Assembly (NCBI RefSeq): GCF_021440515.1
Contig: NZ_JAKCMV010000014.1
Coordinates: 62,001 to 126,000, forward strand
Direction: 5' to 3'
DNA: 64,000 nucleotides
From: Enterobacter asburiae
Lineage (GTDB): Bacteria > Pseudomonadota > Gammaproteobacteria > Enterobacterales > Enterobacteriaceae
Below the pieces are notes generated by a model. That model had not been told where the DNA came from. It ran no database searches and saw only the letters and a list, made by a program, of their open reading frames with translations. A program made the translations under genes and the position numbers. This document shows, one piece after another, positions 60,726 to 64,000 of this stretch. Each line of letters starts with the position of its first letter. The first letter of the stretch is position 1.

Positions 60726-60998
60726 TTATGGTCGTGCGTTAAAGCGGAGCTGACCTTCCAGCTCTTCCTCTGCTTCATCAAACAGCAGAATGAGCGCGCC
60801 AAAACGTCGGCGCAGCTTTTCAGGCAGATGCGTAAACTCTATCTCCAGCGGCAGCGGCAGCTGATTGCCGACAACCGCATCCCATAACGAATCTAAATTA
60901 GTGACGCTTTCCTTCTCCAGGCCAAAGACCCGAACAAATTCGCGATAGAAGTCTTCCTGACTGTCAATCTCGTCAAAATCAAATGTATAAATTTTCAT
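60726..60998 (-). CDS. yhcO: Barstar-family protein YhcO
   Basis: A 90-residue acidic protein of the barstar (RNase inhibitor) fold, matching E. coli YhcO. Visible marks are [18 protein letters not shown] at the start and [17 protein letters not shown] at the end. No barnase-like RNase gene is nearby, and the E. coli protein has no established target. The start MKIYTF is preferred over a GTG two codons earlier. Here it lies 15 bp downstream of an aldehyde dehydrogenase gene on the same strand. Confidence 0.9.
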   Translation of the reverse strand: MKIYTFDFDEIDSQEDFYREFVRVFGLEKESVTNLDSLWDAVVGNQLPLPLEIEFTHLPEKLRRRFGALILLFDEAEEELEGQLRFNARP

Positions 60999-61013
60999 TA
61001 CCACCCACCCCGG

Positions 61014-62468
61014 CTACAGTCCCCCGATATGCAGGGTCTTCACTTCCAGAAACTCCTCCAGCCCCAGCACCGAGCCTTCGCGCCCCAGGCCGGACTCTTT
61101 AACGCCCCCGAACGGCCCCAGCTCGGTAGAGACCGCACACTCGTTGACCCCAATCATGCCGCTCTCAATGGCCTGCGAAACGCGGAATACGCGCTGCAAA
61201 TTCTCGGTATAGAAGTAGGCCGCCAGTCCAAACGGCGTATTGTTGGCGCGCTGAATGACCTCATCTTCTGAGGTAAAGCGGAAGCAGGCCGCCACCGGGC
61301 CGAATGTCTCTTCTTCGGCAAGCTTCATCCCTTCGTGGCAGTCGCCGAGCACGGTTGGCAGCCAGAAGTTACCGCCCAGATCGTGCGCCTTGCCGCCCGC
61401 CAGCACGGTGGCCCCTTTAGCTACCGCATCGTCGACGTGTTCTTTAACCTTTTTCACCGCAGAGGGCTCAATCAACGGCCCCACGACAACGCCCTCTTCC
61501 AGACCGTTGCCGACCTTCAGGGCTTTCACCGCATCGGCAAGCTGGTTCACAAACCTGTCGTAGACGGTTTCCTGAATGTAGAAGCGGTTCACGCTGACGC
61601 ACACCTGCCCGGCGTTGCGGAATTTATTGGCGATGGCTCCTTTAACGGCGGCGTCGATATCCGCGTCCTCAAAGACGATGTAGGGCGCGTTCCCGCCCAG
61701 CTCCATCGAGACCTTTTTCATGGTCTCTGCCGCGTTGCGCACCAGGGTTTTGCCGACGGCGGTGGAGCCGGTGAAGGAGATTTTACGCACGTCATGGCTG
61801 GTCATAATCGCATCGCTGATCTCCTGCGTGTTCCCTGCGACCGCGTTAAGCACGCCGTCAGGCACGCCCGCCTGTTTCGCCAGCGTCAGCAGCGCAAAGG
61901 CGCTGAGCGGCGTGTTGTTCGCGGGTTTGATGACGCCGGTGCAGCCCGCCGCCAGCGCCGGGCCGAGCTTACGGGTCAGCATCGCCATCGGGAAGTTCCA
62001 CGGGGTGATCGCCGCAACCACCCCGACCGGCTCGCGGGTCGCCAGAATGCGTGAGCCTGGCTTCACGGGCGGAATAATCTCGCCGTTCGCGCGCTTCGCC
62101 TGCTCGGCGAACCACTGGATAAAGCTCGCGGCGTAGTCGACCTCGCCTTCCGCCTCCTTCAGCGGCTTGCCCTGCTCGATGGTCATCAGCCGACCGAGCC
62201 AGCTTTTGTTCTCAATAATCAGTTCATACCAGCGATAGAGGATGGTGGAGCGCTCTTTCGCGGTTTTTGCTCGCCATGCGGGGAAGGCTTTAGTCGCCGC
62301 GGCAATGGCGGCTTCGGTTTCGGTTTTACCTGCTTTCGCCACCTTCGCGACCACTTCACCCGTGGCCGGGTTGAGGACGTCAAAGGTGGTATCGAGGGTT
62401 TTCCATATGCCATCGACCAGATATCCGGTCTGAAAAAGGACGCTGTCCTGTAGGGCCTGGGTCGTCAT
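61014..62468 (-). CDS. Aldehyde dehydrogenase, succinate-semialdehyde type (GabD-like)
   Basis: A 484-residue NAD(P)-dependent aldehyde dehydrogenase. Catalytic Cys290 is in NAGQVCVSVNR, the general base Glu257 in MELGGNAP, and Asn158 in TPWNFP. It resembles E. coli GabD (482) throughout, so succinate semialdehyde or a similar substrate is likely but not proven; whether it prefers NAD or NADP cannot be told. It has a strong GGGAGGA ribosome-binding site. E. coli K-12 has no gene here between yhcO and aaeB, so it is an accessory insertion. Confidence 0.85.
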   Translation of the reverse strand: MTTQALQDSVLFQTGYLVDGIWKTLDTTFDVLNPATGEVVAKVAKAGKTETEAAIAAATKAFPAWRAKTAKERSTILYRWYELIIENKSWLGRLMTIEQGKPLKEAEGEVDYAASFIQWFAEQAKRANGEIIPPVKPGSRILATREPVGVVAAITPWNFPMAMLTRKLGPALAAGCTGVIKPANNTPLSAFALLTLAKQAGVPDGVLNAVAGNTQEISDAIMTSHDVRKISFTGSTAVGKTLVRNAAETMKKVSMELGGNAPYIVFEDADIDAAVKGAIANKFRNAGQVCVSVNRFYIQETVYDRFVNQLADAVKALKVGNGLEEGVVVGPLIEPSAVKKVKEHVDDAVAKGATVLAGGKAHDLGGNFWLPTVLGDCHEGMKLAEEETFGPVAACFRFTSEDEVIQRANNTPFGLAAYFYTENLQRVFRVSQAIESGMIGVNECAVSTELGPFGGVKESGLGREGSVLGLEEFLEVKTLHIGGL

Positions 62469-62520
62469 GAGTCCTCCCTTATCTGAGTTTAAGAACCTGC
62501 CAGATTAAGTATAGCCACAA

Positions 62521-62549
62521 AAAAACCGACGCTTTTGGCGTCGGTTTTT
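62521..62549. terminator. Terminator between aaeB and the aldehyde dehydrogenase gene
   Basis: AAAAACCGACGC (62521-62532) pairs with GCGTCGGTTTTT (62538-62549) around TTTTG. It stops aaeB on the minus strand just past its stop codon, leaving about 50 bp for the dehydrogenase promoter. Confidence 0.92.
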
Positions 62550-62553
62550 ATCA

Positions 62554-64000
62554 TCAGCTCTCTGTGAGCGCGCTCTGGTATCGCTGTAGCATAAATACCA
62601 GCCGCCCCACCGGCTCGGTGACCTGAGGCGGTGCCTCCCAGTATTTAAGCTTCTCCTGGTAGACATCCAGCTCTTCCAGCAGCTGCTTAAAGTAGCGGCG
62701 GCGCTTGTCGTCGTTGCTGGCGGCAATCACGCGATCCGCCGTGTGCCGTAGCTGGCGGTGCCAGGCGGATAGATCGTCGTTGATCGGCACCGGCGCATTA
62801 CGCAACCGCTGGTGGGCAATGATCATCGTCAGCGCCAGGCGGAACTTGGCAATATCCCCCGGGAATTTATTCAGCAGTAAAAAGAGCTGCTGATAAAGCG
62901 CCGGCAGATGGTTCTCTTTGCGTCGGGCGGTGTTGGTGGTCATGGACGATACGGCCGCCGACACGAACTGGTTCAGCAGCACGCGCCCGGTCCGCGCCTG
63001 GGAGTTATCGCGCACCAGCAGGATCACCATCATCGCCAGGAAACAGCCCACCAGCTGGCCCAGCGCGCTGTCGAGGAACTGGCTGAAGTGAAAGGTCATC
63101 GGGTTGTCCAGCACCAGAATATTAATGGTGCTCGCCAGCGCCCCGAGCGATCCCAGACGGCGTTTTTGCACTTCGATACCGATAAAGAACGCCATGACCG
63201 CAAGGCTAATACAGAGCAACAACATGCTCTGCTGAGTCGAGGGGAGGATCACCAGGAAGTAGAAGGCGCCCAGCGGCAGCGCGGCGATGGTGCCGTACAG
63301 GAAGTCGACGGCGACCATGCGCGGGTTTGGCAGGCGCATCGCCAGCGCGGTTACCACCGCAATCATCACCATGGCCCCGCTGCCGGACGTCCAGCCGGTC
63401 CACAGCCAGAACAGCGTGCCGAGCATACAGGCGAGCGTGGTGCGCCAGAAGTTGACCATCGCGTGGTGACGCTCGGCCGATTCCGCCTTGATTACCACCT
63501 CGCCCTGGAGCACCTCTTCTTCTGCCGCGCTGATTTTGGTATTGCCGATCACGCCGCGCTTCAGCAGCAGGAAACGCGTTGCCGCCCCGACCCAGGTGTA
63601 AATGGTCACCGGCGTATCGCGCTCCCCGGTCCAGGCAATCACCCGGCGTATCCGTTTAAGCTGCCTGTGCACGTCCTGCACCGTTTCAACCGGCTCGGCA
63701 AACAGCTCGCGGAAGGTATCCGTGACCGCTTCCGGGCGGGTATTTTGAATCAGATAGGTTTCACACGCCTGGGTGATCAGCGTTAGGGACACGGTGTTAA
63801 GCGCTTTAAGACGGCGGTTGGCACGGGTCCAGCGCGAGGATTCCATGTTAAGGTTGCTGCGCATCCCTTCCAGCGCCTGGGTGCGGCGAACCAGCCCGCT
63901 CCAGGCTTTATCAACCTCTTCGCTGTCGCCATGCGCGATGCACTGCTGCATCAGCTGGTACTGAGCAACGATGAGCGCATCCAGCTCGCGATCCACCTCC
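62554..64000 (-). CDS. aaeB: p-Hydroxybenzoic acid efflux pump subunit AaeB (partial)
   Basis: The C-terminal 481 or so residues of an inner-membrane efflux protein of the FUSC (aromatic acid exporter) family; the start lies past the window edge (E. coli AaeB has 655). A cytoplasmic segment is followed by a second block of about five membrane helices (roughly 62.98-63.44 kb), with [14 protein letters not shown] and [13 protein letters not shown] conserved. With AaeA it exports hydroxylated aromatic carboxylic acids, probably as a metabolic relief valve. The GTG at 63994-63996 is internal, not the start. Confidence 0.95.
   Translation of the reverse strand, partial: EVDRELDALIVAQYQLMQQCIAHGDSEEVDKAWSGLVRRTQALEGMRSNLNMESSRWTRANRRLKALNTVSLTLITQACETYLIQNTRPEAVTDTFRELFAEPVETVQDVHRQLKRIRRVIAWTGERDTPVTIYTWVGAATRFLLLKRGVIGNTKISAAEEEVLQGEVVIKAESAERHHAMVNFWRTTLACMLGTLFWLWTGWTSGSGAMVMIAVVTALAMRLPNPRMVAVDFLYGTIAALPLGAFYFLVILPSTQQSMLLLCISLAVMAFFIGIEVQKRRLGSLGALASTINILVLDNPMTFHFSQFLDSALGQLVGCFLAMMVILLVRDNSQARTGRVLLNQFVSAAVSSMTTNTARRKENHLPALYQQLFLLLNKFPGDIAKFRLALTMIIAHQRLRNAPVPINDDLSAWHRQLRHTADRVIAASNDDKRRRYFKQLLEELDVYQEKLKYWEAPPQVTEPVGRLVFMLQRYQSALTES

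Noticed and set aside
60726-60998. YhcO as antitoxin of a barnase-type toxin-antitoxin pair
   Set aside because: No RNase-like gene is adjacent on either strand; neighbours are YhcN proteins and an aldehyde dehydrogenase.

Overview
The window is a 64 kb stretch of enterobacterial chromosome. Almost every gene can be aligned from memory with Escherichia coli K-12 proteins of the 68-73 min region, usually at near-identical length. GC content is moderately high, and paired REP-type palindromes, an ArcZ small RNA and accessory genes beside conserved blocks are present. The best guess is Enterobacter or a close relative such as Lelliottia; species cannot be fixed from the sequence alone. No tRNA, rRNA, CRISPR array, insertion sequence or prophage gene was seen.

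Layout. (1) 1-1188: the end of a PmrA-type response regulator and a PmrB-type sensor kinase. (2) 1223-20.2 kb: a conserved block on both strands covering ribosome assembly (obgE, rpmA, rplU), isoprenoid and peptidoglycan synthesis (ispB, murA), phospholipid retrieval (mlaFEDCB, then ibaG), Kdo synthesis and LPS export (kdsD, kdsC, lptCAB), sigma-54 and the nitrogen PTS (rpoN, hpf, ptsN, rapZ, npr), and mtgA and elbB. (3) 20.3-22.8 kb: the sRNA gene arcZ and the redox kinase gene arcB. (4) 22.8-36.7 kb: lptG, lptF, pepA, holC, valS, yjgN, yjgM, ahr, a two-domain dihydroxyacetone kinase and yjgR. In E. coli these genes (except the kinase) sit near 96 min; here they lie between arcB and yhcC in circularly permuted order. 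(5) 36.65-44.2 kb: yhcC and glutamate synthase gltBD. (6) 44.2-50.3 kb: a six-gene chaperone-usher cluster with three GltF/YhcF-family (DUF1120) proteins, related to E. coli gltF-yhcADEF but on the opposite strand. (7) 50.8-64 kb: sspAB, rplM-rpsI, zapE, zapG, degQ, degS, mdh, argR, two tandem yhcN paralogues, the barstar-like yhcO, an aldehyde dehydrogenase not found there in K-12, and the 3' part of aaeB.

Function. The dominant theme is cell-envelope construction. Mla, LptABC, LptFG, KdsCD, MurA and MtgA build or maintain the envelope, PmrAB-type signalling probably modifies its LPS, and DegS/DegQ and YhcN respond to or act in the periplasm. Relocation places lptFG immediately upstream of arcB on the same strand, so LPS export and the Arc system could now share transcription. 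No wholly new multi-gene system was found. The strongest unusual signals are the permuted lptG-to-yjgR block, the inverted DUF1120 chaperone-usher cluster with a duplicated first gene, the out-of-frame ORF overlapping the gltB start, and the aldehyde dehydrogenase inserted upstream of yhcO. Comparisons with E. coli rest on remembered gene order and protein sequences, not on a database search.
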